From Setaria digitata (Eukaryota > Nematoda > Chromadorea > Rhabditida > Setariidae): DNA of 64,000 nucleotides. Numbering within the stretch: the stretch's first letter is position 1; every line of letters starts with the position of its first letter. The notes beneath the pieces were generated by a model. It had not been told where the DNA came from. It saw only the letters and a program-made list of their open reading frames with translations, and ran no database searches. The stretch covers positions 27,298 through 91,297 of the forward strand of contig RCAB01000255.1 of the NCBI GenBank assembly GCA_003640385.1. Direction: 5' to 3'. Positions 12,865-26,500 of this stretch are shown here, piece after piece. Both the position numbers and the translations under genes were made by a program.

Positions 12865-14025
12865 CCAAAAACGAGGTCAACAAGAGTAAATATTTTATAG
12901 CCTACAATATACAGTATTATATCGTCATTCCAGGTGAAAATCAATGGACAGGTTGGTGATGATGAAACCAGTGAAAACCTGAATCATAATGGATGAATAG
13001 TTGGCTATCTTTTGTCCATTTGCTTCACGTGTATTTATTTATATGAATGATTAAAGATGACTACAGATAACATAGATATTCACACAACTTCTATTCTATT
13101 CAGCTCTTACTTCCTTTTATTTCAATTCATCTCACTTCAGCTCCTTGCTGCTATTACCATTTTATTGCTAGAAATTGTCTGATTTCGCAACTTCGATACT
13201 TCGATAACCATTATGCAATTACATGAAACAACTATTGACCAGTGTTGTTATTGGCTATATAAATCAGACAATTCGAAATGCGATCAACTAAAGGCCAAAT
13301 TTAAAGGCTTGAATAACAACCACTTCATATGCTCCTAGATAAACAGTAACCTTCAGAAACATTCCTTCTCTCACAAGCTCAACCCACTGTCAAAACTTCA
13401 GAATAACTAATGTCAGTTAAATCCTGCATTCTTCACATCACCTATCTATATCTCAATCTTAACTTATATTTGATTTTTTCTTTTCAACAACACTCCTCTT
13501 TTTTAAGAAAACCTGCATTAGCAATAACAACTCCACAGAATATCAAAACAACAGGGCAAAACCGCAAGAACCGGTAAGAGTTTATTACAGTCAAGAAAAA
13601 TACTCCTTATTACGAAAACTATTCAAAATCGAACCCTAATTTTTGAACTGATTTCATTCTCCAGTCATAATTTGAAATATTTTTGAAATTTTAATTATTC
13701 AAAGTACTCAAAGCAATGATAATAACGGTACAAGATTGTAAGTAAAGATAAAATGTGCGATTACGATTATATTTTGATACTTAGTACAGATATTTCAAAC
13801 ATCACAGAAACATAAATGAAGCAAAGAATTAGGAAGCATTGGTAATCTCGAGAGCCAAACCTAACGAATAAAATAATTTCTCATGTACCCTTATGGGAAT
13901 TAAGCAGATATTTAAATAAAAAGATAAATAAACTGCTGTTAAAATAATTCCATCTTTTCTTCTAAAAAAAAAAAGAATATGGGAGAAACCGAAAGCGGAA
14001 ATTTGTAAATTCCTCCGCTGGATGG

Positions 14026-14140
14026 GAATAATAATCACAGTAACAATAATAATAATAAAGCAACAGTAATAATAAAATAATGATAACAACAGTAATAAAA
14101 TAATAATAAAATAATGATAAATGATAATAAAATAAAAATA
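14026..14140. repeat. Imperfect (AAT)n repeat
   Basis: AAT/AATA-rich simple sequence with occasional CAG and GAT units. It resembles the Asn-coding triplet arrays of gon-1 but lies outside any recognised gene. Confidence 0.8.
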
Positions 14141-16751
14141 CACCTGATTTCAGGGTCATCTTTCTTTCCGGATCAAGCTCCATGAATCAGGTTGCTAGTG
14201 AACGTATACAATTAGCAATTTGTAGGAAGCTGAAACGTAAATTAGGGTAAAAAGAAAAGTATAGCGCTGAAATTTTTCCAATTGACTAAAAATTTTTTGG
14301 TGAAAGTGACTAATTTAAAATGAGTAAAACGAAGAAGAAAAGTGGCTTAAAGAGGTATAACACAAATAGAGAACCATTTACACAGTAAAACAAACAGATA
14401 AACAAACATTCGGTTGAGTTTAGAAGAGGTAAATAAAATGGAAGTGCTGTAGCAACAGCCATTAAGTATATACTTAAGAACAATTTAGACCTTCTGGCAC
14501 CATAACAATGAAATCATTAAAATTAAATTAATCTCTTATGTGACTTAGATTGCACTTATTTCATCCTTTAAAATTACTGCTGGCAAGGCAATGTATTTTC
14601 AGAAGCATTTTGTAATTGTACAAAATATAAATGGCTGATAGGATCATTTATATCATCAAGCATTACTACCTTTGATTAATTACTTATTATTCTATGATAA
14701 GAATTAATGCATTAAACAAAATACGAGCTGGTCGGTAATTTGGATATCGATATGTCATATCATTCAAAGTGTGCAATTCGATATGATTGAAATTATCAGA
14801 TAAATTTCTTACCATACAAGAGTTCTGATTCTCACGTTTAGAAGTACTCTCGCTTTTTTATATTGAAACAGAAGAATGTTAATGTTGTAATGAGTAGTAC
14901 TTAAATAAATTTATCAACTTTTTGTTTGTGAGTTTTACAATCCAAATAGTTTCATTCTGGTATCGGATGATTAAGGATTATTTGAATACCGTCCTCTTTA
15001 GCTAAACATCATTTTTCGATTAAAATTCACTAATGAAAGATTAAACTATAGTGAGAGAAAAAAGTCAGTGATACCGTTGCATTAATTCTTTGTGGAATAT
15101 TTACAGTAATATCCATCGAGACCGAAAACTGAATTTAAAATTTTGATACAACCCGACAAAGCGGCATAGCATATATCGAAAAGGTCTTTCTTTCTTTTCT
15201 CTTAAACAGAGAAACATTTCGACAAATTATAAATTGTTTTACATCAATCGTGATTGCATATTTAAATGAAGCAAAACTGTGATAGATTATCCAAAGTTGA
15301 GAGTTCATATCAGAACGGCATTTAGAAGTTTACTCGACCCGAACACTGGCCTATTATTTCATTGATATGATTTGTTGAGATAAGCTAATATTGCTATAAG
15401 ATGATAAGAATATGATTGAAAAGCATACTTTTTAAGAGAGGCGCATTTAACGTATGAGTTGCAAAATCGAGCAAGCCTATTGGGACTCATTTTTCAAAAC
15501 GGTTAGTTTTTCAATTTCAGCTCTATATCTTTCTTTTTTTCTGAATTTGCATATATTCGTTTCTATAAGTTTTATGATGATAACAAGAAAAAAAAAAAAA
15601 AAGGAAAAAACATATATTGATGGTTTAATTCAGATTAACCTATGCAGAATTGAACTGGACAACTTTGAAATAAATTTTTTTTCTTTTTTTGCGGAATTCT
15701 AAATGATTCATGTCTAGTCTTTGCTAGGTAACGCTTTATTTATTACTAAGGTTCTTGCTCTGTCGTCTGTTCAATATAAAATAAATATCTACATTAAAAT
15801 AATTGTTCAAAATGTATTTTTGAGATTAATGGATAGATTATTGAGGAATGAATAATGTCACACTTGTTTCGTCATTTGTAGGCCATTTCATAGATGATAC
15901 ATTGGTAAAGTACTTCATTTGAGAGAATAATTAAAAAATGGAAAACAAATGGGATGGCGGACGAATTAGGTTAAAATTGAATATTTCAATTACTATTGCA
16001 TCTCTTTTTAATATATTGTCTCGACTAACCCTTCGTCCAATATTATAACCCTTAATAATTTGTCTGCATAATTATAAAGGGGGAACTTTGCTCTATTTTT
16101 AGCAATTTCAAATTTTATAATTCAAAATTATGAGGAATAAAAGTCTTTTTTTTTCGGATCGATTTAAATCTGAAATGAAGGATTAAATGGTTATATAAGT
16201 TATGGAAAACACCAATTCATAAAAAAGAACCTGAACAAAATCTAACTCAGTTTTCAACATTTTTCGAACAATATGATTTCCAATACAAAATTAATTTTTG
16301 AAATTTTGTTATTATGCGTTATATATTTAAAGGAATTAAAATGAGAGATTTCTTTGAATAACAATAATCAGTAGAAAGCCGTTTTATCATAGTGAAGAAA
16401 TTAGACCAAACAATTTAGCATTAAAATCTTCTAAATTCATAATGCTAATGAAACTAAATTCATACTTGGATCCTCAAAATTACAGAAAATTCAGTTATTT
16501 AAATTAGTCAAAGAAAGCTTTCCGTTACATGTTAGATTAAAATAATTAGAACTTCCAGCAGGATTAAAATTAATAGATATTTATATCCTGACCCACTATG
16601 GACTTTCGTTCTAACATAAGTCATTTATTTTGCAGAATACTGCAACATTTCAATTAAAAAAAAATCGGAGGAATATAAAGAAAAAAAAAAAATTTTCTTT
16701 TTTTAAATATTTTTTTTACAAGTGAGAGCTACTTTTGTAGATTAATAGACA

Positions 16752-16753
<2 letters not shown>

Positions 16754-16791
<38 letters not shown>
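16754..16791. repeat. Poly(T) tract, about 38 bases
   Basis: One of the longest homopolymer runs in the window; its length is prone to assembly or polymerase slippage error. Confidence 0.95.
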
Positions 16792-16793
<2 letters not shown>

Positions 16794-19700
16794 CAAATGT
16801 GCCTTTTCGGAGAAATTTATGTTAGAAAAATCGCACACGATAATTAGGGTTAATTTGAAACTAACTGTGGGAAAGGAATTACTTATTGCCTTTATGAGTA
16901 ATGTCTAATGTTGACCTTGAATTATTACTCTCATGGCTTATCATTATCATGCAAAAATTCGTTGCATAAATTATTTTAATAGAGCAGAATTAAACTTGGT
17001 ATATTTATCTTTCCATCTTGGCAAATGCAAAATGAAATTAGCTTCACTTCCATGGTAATTTTTCGGCATGTCTGGGATACAAGCCTTTTACTAAATGCAT
17101 AATTCGTAATATTATTTTTTAAATTAAAATAAAATGTGATGCAGTAATATTTCTATGTTAGAAAATCAGTCTTTATCTGCAAATATTTGATAACAATTTA
17201 TCAAAAAATTATTTGAACTACACAGCATAACATGGAACAAATGAGAAAATTTATAAATTTATTTGAATCGAGCAATAGAGATTATGCTGTAATTTTGTTA
17301 TACCTTTTTCTTCTTTTCTTTTTGCTTACTTTCCTTATTAATGTTGCTATATGTTATTTGTTTTATAATCTTGCTTTATCGTTAATTGGATAGACAAACC
17401 ATCAAATGGTACATTTTTAGGATTATAATTGTTAGGAAGTTTCTTCTTCCTTCTTTTTTTTCATATTTGAAAAGATATACTATCCGTTAAAAGTTCAAAC
17501 TAACTCATCATCGAAATATGGCCAATTTCCTGATTGACAATGATGCACTGTTAAGCAAAACTTAAGAGCTTAGACTTAATTCCATATTTCAATGTGCTGC
17601 CACTTTTGTTTCTCTTTTTTTAGCCTAAAATGGCAAAAAAAAAAAAAAAGAAATTGAAAAAAAACAGAACCAAAAAAAAAAAAAATTGGGCAACATTTTC
17701 AATCAGTAATTAATTGTTCCGTTCGTTACTTTAAAGTAATCCAACTTTCATATTATTCAATGAATTTTTTCAATTCATATGACGATTTTGTTCGGAAAAA
17801 ACGTTCCCGCTGTAGGCAGCATCAATTTTGAAATGGTTTTTTTTTTGTTAGTTTTTTTTCCTTTTTTTTTTCACAAGACAAAAGTACAGACAAAAGTTGT
17901 ATAGTTTCATGTCTGATAAAGAGGAGCTCACTGCAATAAAGATAAAATTTGATAAAAATTTTCACTTTCAAAAAAAAATATTTAATGAAAAAGAAAAAGA
18001 AAACCCATAGTATTGCACTTTTTTACTTCCTTGTTCATTTTTTCTATGTAAATTCGAATGACTGAATTCAAATGTCCAATCCCTCGATCTCTGATCGAAT
18101 TCATAATTGTAACATATTATTGGTTAGTATTTCTCGACCGAAATGAGCTCCTATCATTCGCTGTTCTCAGTTATAAAATATGGCAAGACTAATTATTTAA
18201 TTTACTCAAATCGATCACTTCTCAACTTTTATCATTGCAAATGTTATCCTGGCTCTTCATTTATTGTGAATTAAATTAACTGAGGCTCAGTTTAAGCTCA
18301 CAAGATAAGAATTTAGTATTAACTGGATCAATATCATTAATTACTGAATTCAAGGAAAAAAATCCACGGAACATACATTACATTGCTTTTGTTCTTCATC
18401 AATATTTTGTAGATTATACACAGATAAAAGACTATCAAATAGTTTTCTGATCCTGTATTTTACATAATAATATGATGAAATGAAAATCAAATAGTCAAGG
18501 CTTAGCTGATTAGAAAAGCTTATAAAATTTCAGCTGTCATTAAAGTAAGAAGAAAAAGTAAAAAAAAAAGTCAGTGATAATAAAAATCTGCTAAATAGAA
18601 AATGGCAACATAAAACCTCAGGTAAACAAATTGAAAAATTTTTTGCGATTGACTGAAAAGAAAAAAAAAAAAAAATAGGTATTAGGTTTTAAAGTTCCTC
18701 ATTTAAGCACCTTTCAAAAAAGCAAAAAAATTTCAATTTCAGAAATTCATTGTCATGCGAAATTAGCCTAGCCTATGTAAACTACTTTGACAAAACGAGA
18801 AACGATATATATATATATATAAGGATATATGTTATATATTTATTCAATTATTTATTTATGCAAAAAATTAGTTAAACTAATTTAAATAGTTTTATTTACT
18901 AGAATTTGAGCTTATGAAGAGCCTATGACAAATTGCTGTAAAAAAAAAGAAAAAAAAAACTGAATCGAATAAATAAAGGACTCATTAATAAAAAAAAAAA
19001 AAAACAAAATAAAATAAAGAAGACATAATTAGCATTAATCAACAACAACTGTGGTAAAAAAATGGATAATAAATCGAAATAATTATTTTAGACAACAGTA
19101 TTGAGTGGAAGGAAAGACAATAATGCTACTAATAGATAATATACTAAAAATGAATGATAAGACACTGATATGCATGTGTTTATAGATGATGCTCAATTTA
19201 AGCCAACATTTCATGTTTCAAATATTAAGCCATAAAAATTAGTAGTTTTACTCATTAATTTGACGAATTACACTTTCCTATTGGTAGTTATAACCATCTG
19301 CTGAATAGCTCTTAATTGCAGTTGTAAGTACAATTGAAAAAGAAAGAATTTTTCAGAGATAATTTAAATTTTCAAGCCACATATTATATATAGCAGAGCT
19401 TCAAAAATAGCACCTGTCGAGAAGTTTCGCAAAAAAAAAAAAAATCGTAAAATTGTGCAAACAACGGAAATCATTTAAAGAAAAAATAAAAAAAATAAAA
19501 ATTGAGGTAATAAGAGAAGTAGGCGTTTTTAGTTTTAGTTAATTAAAGATTATTATGATCGTTAAATAAAAGTGGAATAGTAAAATTACCGTATGGAGGA
19601 TATGCTGAAGGAATAAACGAAGACGGAAAGTGAAGAAGAAAAGTGGCGGAAAAGAGAAAAGAGATTTACGAAGGCAGTAAGCTAAGTAAGCACCAAAAAT

Positions 19701-20123
19701 GAATGAGACGAGTTTGAAAAATGAAACAAACAGAAGCAATTGGAACATTGAAATTGGAATTGGAAATACATCACTGGAAAGCCCATTACCCAATTCGGCA
19801 TAGATGAAAGGAAGAATTGGGCAAGGGATGAGGGTGGACAAGCGGGATGACATGTTGTATCAGTGTAGCAATCCTAAATCCTAGATCTAAGTCTTCCTTC
19901 ATTTCTCGCTCAGTTCCATCACTCTAGATGCTTCTCTGATCCGATCTTCACACTACCACCACAATGAATTTAAACAAAAAAAAAAAAAAAAAAAAAAGAG
20001 AGAAAAAAAAACCGAAGAGGAAAAATGAAATCGTCGGCGACTTGACAGCAAGTAAAGGAAGGGTATTGCAATCCCCCCCCGTATGCTGTCTATGCTTAAT
20101 GCTCCCATTAATGCTCATCCATC

Positions 20124-20124
20124 T

Positions 20125-20190
<66 letters not shown>
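20124..20190. repeat. (GT)n microsatellite
   Basis: Two GT blocks interrupted by a single TAT, within a less AT-rich patch (about 19.7-20.35 kb) that otherwise shows no gene. Confidence 0.95.
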
Positions 20191-20193
<3 letters not shown>

Positions 20194-21637
20194 TCAGTGT
20201 CTGTCTGTAAATGTTTGTGAAAAAAGTGGCGGTCACGCTAGCTAGACCGACAGGTTGCTAGTTTAGTTTTCTGCACACAGTTGCTAATCGCATAGTAAGT
20301 TAGATAGCACAGTGCTCGATAAAATGGACGAGCAGTAAGGTGTGTAGGACGACGGAAGTTCATCATTACTATAAGAATTAGTAATGTAATTAGTACAGTC
20401 ACCTCATCGGATTACAAATAAGTAAACAATAAAACTGATGTTAACCGATAAAAAAAAAAAAAAAAAAGCTTAACTTCAGAACTGTAAAATAAATTATTTC
20501 ACTTCCTTATCACTAGCTTACATTGATATCAGCAATCACTGACCACATCATATTGTATTAGGTTAGCTCTCATTATGTTCTTTATAATCTTGTTTCAAAA
20601 ATTGGACATCATAAGTGTGTGGTTTTTGAGATAAGAAAGAGAAGTAATATTATGAGGTTAAAATGATATGATGTGATAAGTAAGGCTTATCGATGATTGA
20701 TGTTAACGAAGCTGATAGTTTCTTGGTTTCAATAAAGTACAAGCAGAGAGTAGAAAAAATCGAAAGACTGTATGATGTGGATTATCAGTTATTTGATTGT
20801 AATCTTGAAATTATAATTTTTTTCCCCGTAAAAATTAAATACATTATTTGAAAAGAAATCTAAATAAAGATATTTGGTAATGAAAGCAGTAGAATGAAAA
20901 AAAAAAAAAAGTTAAAAACTTATACGTTAATGTCAAGGAAAGGATTCAAATATTAAAAACTAAAATATTCAAAGAATAATTTATTGGCTCTTACACGATA
21001 ATGTCCAGACCACACATTTTTCTATCAACTAAGACGCGGTATTTTAGGATTAAGATGTGCCATATGTGAGGCTCAATTATCCAAATTTAAGATCACTGAA
21101 TTTAAGACATGACTGATGCAGCAAGACTAGTCTGAAAATGAACCCTAAATTGTCAAAAATCATCAAATTATTTCATTTAATTTGTTCAGTAAGATGACAG
21201 CTTAAATTAATTTCTTGTGCTGGTTCAAAAATACTTCCTTACTAATAATTTTCAATTAGTTTCATCTCTTTCTCTTTTGTTTTTTATCACCTGTCTTATA
21301 AATTAACAAGTCGACAATGAATTGTTTCAGCTGGACGGTAAAAGATTGATTGATAACTGAGATACGAAAGGCGGTAAAATTCAAAACAGCTCGAGAAAAT
21401 GTTTTGTTTTAGCAGTTGTATTTTGATAAGGACCGCTTTCTTGCCTTTTCTTTTCGTGCTCCTAAATAAGACGGCGCCTCAGTGCCGCTTTCAAACAGTT
21501 TGATAACCTTTAATGTGATTTCACTTCCTAAACAAGGACATCCACGGGAAGCGGGGGAAACGGAGGAAGGATGATGATGGAGAGAGGAGGAAACCGAAAG
21601 AAACCGGGGAAACGAATCGTAAACTTATAAATTTCTG

Positions 21638-21780
21638 TTTATTACTTTCAGCTACTTAGTTTCTTTTCCTTTTTTTCAACGCACAGTTCGCATCTTAGCT
21701 AAATCTTGCTTGGCATCACTTCGGAGTACTGCTCTAGAAAGTCCTGTCCTCTTCCAGTCTTCAGTACCGCCGAATCCTGG
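21638..21780 (-). other. Possible 3'-terminal exon of an unidentified gene
   Basis: On the minus strand an acceptor TTATGCAG (ends 21781) opens a 34-codon frame to a TGA at 21676. The peptide begins PGFGGTEDWKRTGLSRAVLR and ends LAKMRTVR. An AATAAA lies 33 bases after the stop (21638-21643). Base composition is much richer in G and C than the surroundings. No upstream exon or family could be assigned, so this may still be chance. Confidence 0.25.
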
Positions 21781-22200
21781 CTGCATAACATGAGGACATA
21801 TGTGAAAAAGAAATACTACAAAAGGTAAAGACTTAAGAATATTTCGGGTAAAATTTATCATATGTTTTCATCTGGCGTAATATACGGAAAACCTGTTAAA
21901 ACTGTTATGGCATTATGTAAATTAGCGTAAAAAACTGTATCACATTCATTTTTGCCTGAGTAATAATCGAAATAAGTTAAAATATGTGATGGTTTACTTT
22001 TATAGACCACAGGTATATTTAAATTGACATAAATGAGATTAACGAATTAACATCTAATAATTAAAGTTCTTAATGCAGATACAATTCAAACTCAATCTTA
22101 TTACTATAGTCTAGCAGCGTTTTGCTTGCTTGAAAATAAATGAAAGAGAAAAAAAGGAAACAATTATACAGACGAAAAATGTACAGATGCAAGTGATCCT

Positions 22201-22266
22201 CTCTTTTTTTTCTCTCTCTCTCCCTCTCTCTCTCTACCTCTCTCCCTCTCTCTCTCTCTCTCTCTC
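22201..22266. repeat. (CT)n pyrimidine tract
   Basis: CT/CCT repeat on the plus strand (GA on the minus strand). Long GA/CT tracts can bind GAGA-type factors in animals, but nothing here proves such a role. Confidence 0.9.
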
Positions 22267-23552
22267 ACGGTTTCGTTGCTAAAGCTAATGTCTATCTGTT
22301 GAGAATGTAGTCCGGATGTGTATGAGCTTATGAACTGGTTAGTTAATAAGCTGGCAGATGTGGTGATATGTGATCAAAGGAAAATAGGACTATAAATTTT
22401 CGAAAATCTTCTCAATTCAGTATATTCATGTACTGTTTACGTAATATAAATTATGAAAATTCGACAATCAACCAGTGGATGCCTATTTTGGTATTATAAA
22501 TATAAATAAATTTAAATTGTTAATGAGATTAAAATAGTTGCATAATTGATTTGATAATTAATGAATGCAGAACTGATAAAGTGCTAATAAAAAAAAAATG
22601 GCATCAATACTTGAAAATATATTTTATTGCGAGAAAATTTTAAAAAGGAAAATATTTCAAATTTAAAGGATGTTACTTTTATGCAAATCTTTCCAAAACA
22701 AGAAAAAAAAAAAAAAAGTAAACGATTATTAATCTGTTGAATTCAGCCGTTCGTTTTACCTTCTAGTGAATTAACTGATATTATATTAAAACTATCATTA
22801 AATTTTTTTCTAGTCTAGATATATGTATCGCCATAATTAATTGAAGATAAAAATTCGTTCATTTTCCTCTCCGTTTCGTCGCAGGTTTGTTTCTTTGAAA
22901 CAAATTGAAAGTTCTATGATTGGCAAGAAGCCAGTCATTTAATTTATCAAAGAGGTGAGGATGAACAAAAACGCTTTAGACAAGCCCTTTGAACATATTA
23001 ATTTATTAGATCGATGTTTACATTTTGCAAAATTTTCGCTCCTTTCCACTTCAAATATTAATTATTGACCTTTTTAGTGCATAATAAATGACTATTCTTT
23101 TTTTTTTTTTTTTTTTCTAAGGGTCATAAAAAGCGAATTTGCAAATCGTTTCAAAAAAAAAAAAGCATTCTTGTTTGCCATAGATATCTAAATTTAGCAT
23201 GATATTATCAGTCGACTCAATCTAATTATTCGCTGTAAAAAGTTTTAAGAGATCATTAATCATTAGCAAAATGTTAGTACAGTGGAAAAAGAGCTCTGCA
23301 GAATGACGCATTCCCGAAGTGCGAGAGCAACCTCAGTACATCCGCTTTTCATTGAAGTTTGAATATGTGAAATTTCAAATTTTACTCTTCATAAATTAAC
23401 AAACTCAAGAAAAATATAAATTTATGGATGAACAACTGAAAATTAAACACCATTCGGCCAGTTTGAATTTCGTTTATCGTTCGGAAAGGGCGTATGAAGC
23501 TATGTGCCAAATGTAAAGAATTTGTATACAAGCTTCCGTTTTTCCCCTCTCA

Positions 23553-23561
23553 CTTTTTTTT

Positions 23562-23594
<33 letters not shown>
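23553..23594. repeat. T-rich homopolymer tract
   Basis: A run of nine T, one C and 32 T. Further A and T runs follow at about 23,650, 23,700 and 23,750. Confidence 0.9.
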
Positions 23595-23598
<4 letters not shown>

Positions 23599-26500
23599 TA
23601 AATTTAAGACTTCACGAAATCTTATCACGTAATGTTGCAATTCCTTGAAAAAAAAAAAAAAAAAAACTTTGAGAGGCGAATTTTCGATAGCTATATGTTT
23701 TTTTTTTTTTTTCTGATTAACTTATTCCATGAAAGAAAAAATTTTCTTAAAAAAAAAAAAGAAAGAAGAAGTTCTTTTATTCTACAATTTTCTAGTTTCT
23801 ATAAATTCACTCTAATCAGTGACAGTTGGTAGATTTTCCGGTGCAATCTCGAGCCTACAACATCTGCTGTAGCAATTGAGGACAGCGAAAGCGACGATGC
23901 CAGTGGCTATAATTATTTTATTTGACAGTTGTTTGTACTTCGGGAAAACAAAAGGTTTATAAAAAAAAGGTGGAAAAAACAAAAGAAGAAAAAAACCTTA
24001 ATTTTACAAAGATATGATGAATCTAAAATGTTTAGGAAATTCAATACCATGCATACGTTATCACTGTGTATTGTTTACGTTTTACTATTAGTCTATTATT
24101 ATTCTTCTTATGAAAATTTTTCATTCTAATTATTTATTTCAATCCAATAAAAATGAAAAATATATACAAGTAATTCTCTTCTCTCTCACCCAATTTTTTT
24201 TTACGTTTCTCATCAAATGATATTGCACTGCTTACTATTGCCGCCTTCAATTTTTTGAATTTTTTTTGCCGCAATTGATAGATTTTAAAATTTGGAAAAA
24301 TTATCATTTGCTCCTTTGTATTCTTTGTTCTTCGCTGTCTTTCTCGTTACCAAACGATACTTATTTCTAAGATGGCAATATAATATTATAAAGTCAAGAA
24401 GATTCAAAACGATAAATAAATTTGCAACAAATGTTAAATTTCCAATAAAGAATTTTGATGAATTCAACTGTAGTCATAAATTTTCTAATTTCATATTTTT
24501 TAGATGAAAAAGTAGCAAAAGTAAATTATACTCAGATATTAAAGTGACTAAAAGTAGCAACTGGTAAAATCAGTCAAAAATTTCTCTGTCACTTATGAAA
24601 TTTTCCACAGATTTGACTAAATTTATGAAATTGTAATCGTTGATAAAAATTTTTGAAAGTAAAAATTGATCATCACCTGACAGAATCAAAATATTGATAA
24701 GTGATATGTGATGACAGGGGATGAATGGTCCAATATGTTAAATATTCCATATATTAAAACAATATTTTGGTCATTCTTCTACTCTACCCTTTCTCATTTC
24801 TTTAAATAACTAATTATTGTTTGTTTTACTCCGGTCTAACAAATAGTCAGTTCATTTTCGTAGCCGTTCAGATCGTCTCTGTATTGGTCCTAATGAGAAG
24901 AGGGAGAGAGAGAAAGAGAGTTTATGGATGGAGGTAATTGATATATTCCGCGATCATTCACCTTTGTCACAATTTTTCATGCGCAATTGTCATAAAATCA
25001 TTATCAAACATGTATAAAAGGGAAAAACAGGTAGCTATCAATTTTACTTTTACATTATTTACTATGATTTCGTTTTATATATATATATAGTTATTATAAG
25101 CAATTTCTCTTTGGTTACTGATAATTAACAGTTTTTATCAGCATATGCCTAATAGCATCCATTACAGTGCTTACCAATTACTACAAGCTCTCACCATGTA
25201 TTTACCTCTGCTGGAAACAGACATGTAACATTGATCAATACTAACTTAATCATGATGATATGTAATTAATGTATTTTATACATTATATTTTATTTTCCAA
25301 AATAAAATCTTGAAAATTTTAAACATATTTTGTGACAAGGCAAGTAAAATTTATTATTTCAGAAACCTTGCCAATAAATCATAGTGGTCTCTTTGTGGAT
25401 AATGCAACCGCTAATGCAAGAATAATAATTAAATCGATAAAAATTTAAGTTCTTATTTTATCTATTCTTAAGTTCAGCACTAATCTGACCTCTTCTGTTT
25501 ACTATTACTTTTTTTCTCTTTGATTAAGGTCAACAACTTCGGCAATATGAGAAAAAGAACTTATAATTCCCAAATCTTTTTTTTTTTTCTGTTTGAGAGA
25601 GAGGAAAAATTGATGGTTGAAGATAGCAAAAGATGAAAAAAAAAAAAAAAAAAAATGAGATTTTAACCTTTAATCTTTTATAAGAATTCAGGATAAGAAG
25701 TTAGTGAAGTTGAAAGATCATCTCAATTTGAGTTTTGAGACATTAAACATCAAATCTTCCTTTAGTAGCTAAACTTCACTAGTTTTAATTTATATGCTGA
25801 AATATCGTTCGACGAAATAAAGCAAAATCAGTAGCTCAAAAGAACCAAAACTTCGGAAAAGATAAAAATTTAAAAAAAAAAATTTTTTTTGTTAAATGAT
25901 AGTCTTTCAGGGCTGAAATTGTTTAATAGATAAACAGAAAAGCGCAATTTTGAAAAATAAAAAATGTATCAATTTAAATTGAAGATTATAGCTACTTCCA
26001 AATTTCCATCCACTATTATTATTTTCTCTTAAAGGAATCAAACTCCGTAAAATTTCGCCCGGTTAAAATTTTTGAAGATCATAAATGAACAGGAAGAATA
26101 GAAAGAAGTGAAAAACAAAAACACTTACCGAATGTTAAAAACCGGAAGTGATTTTTTGATAATGAATTAAATTATCAGTGGACAGAATGAAGAAGACCTA
26201 TTTCATTTTCCAATAAATGTTGCTATTTATTGGAAAACATTTTACGCTTCAATAAATAATGATACATTCATTATTGAGAATGCAAAGAGTCTTCTAATAA
26301 CGGTAACAGGTAGGCTGAGTAGCATTTAGTTTATTAAAGAGGTAAAAACCAAATGATTAAAAGATTTCGATTAACAGTGACCGAGTGAACTATGTGATAG
26401 CAAAGGGGTGGAGAGAAGATGAGAAATTAAATGATGCGAAATAATTTATAAATATATAATATGATGAAAAGGATGGAGCTAAAACTTCATGTCTTTCCTA

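Noticed and set aside
19964..20245. 93-codon plus-strand frame with Lys and Cys/Val runs
   Set aside because: It is made of a poly(A) tract and the (GT)n microsatellite; nothing protein-like remains.
25100..25135. Match to the miR-9 seed region (CTTTGGTTA) near 25.1 kb
   Set aside because: Only the seed-length word matches; the rest of the mature sequence and a hairpin are not present.
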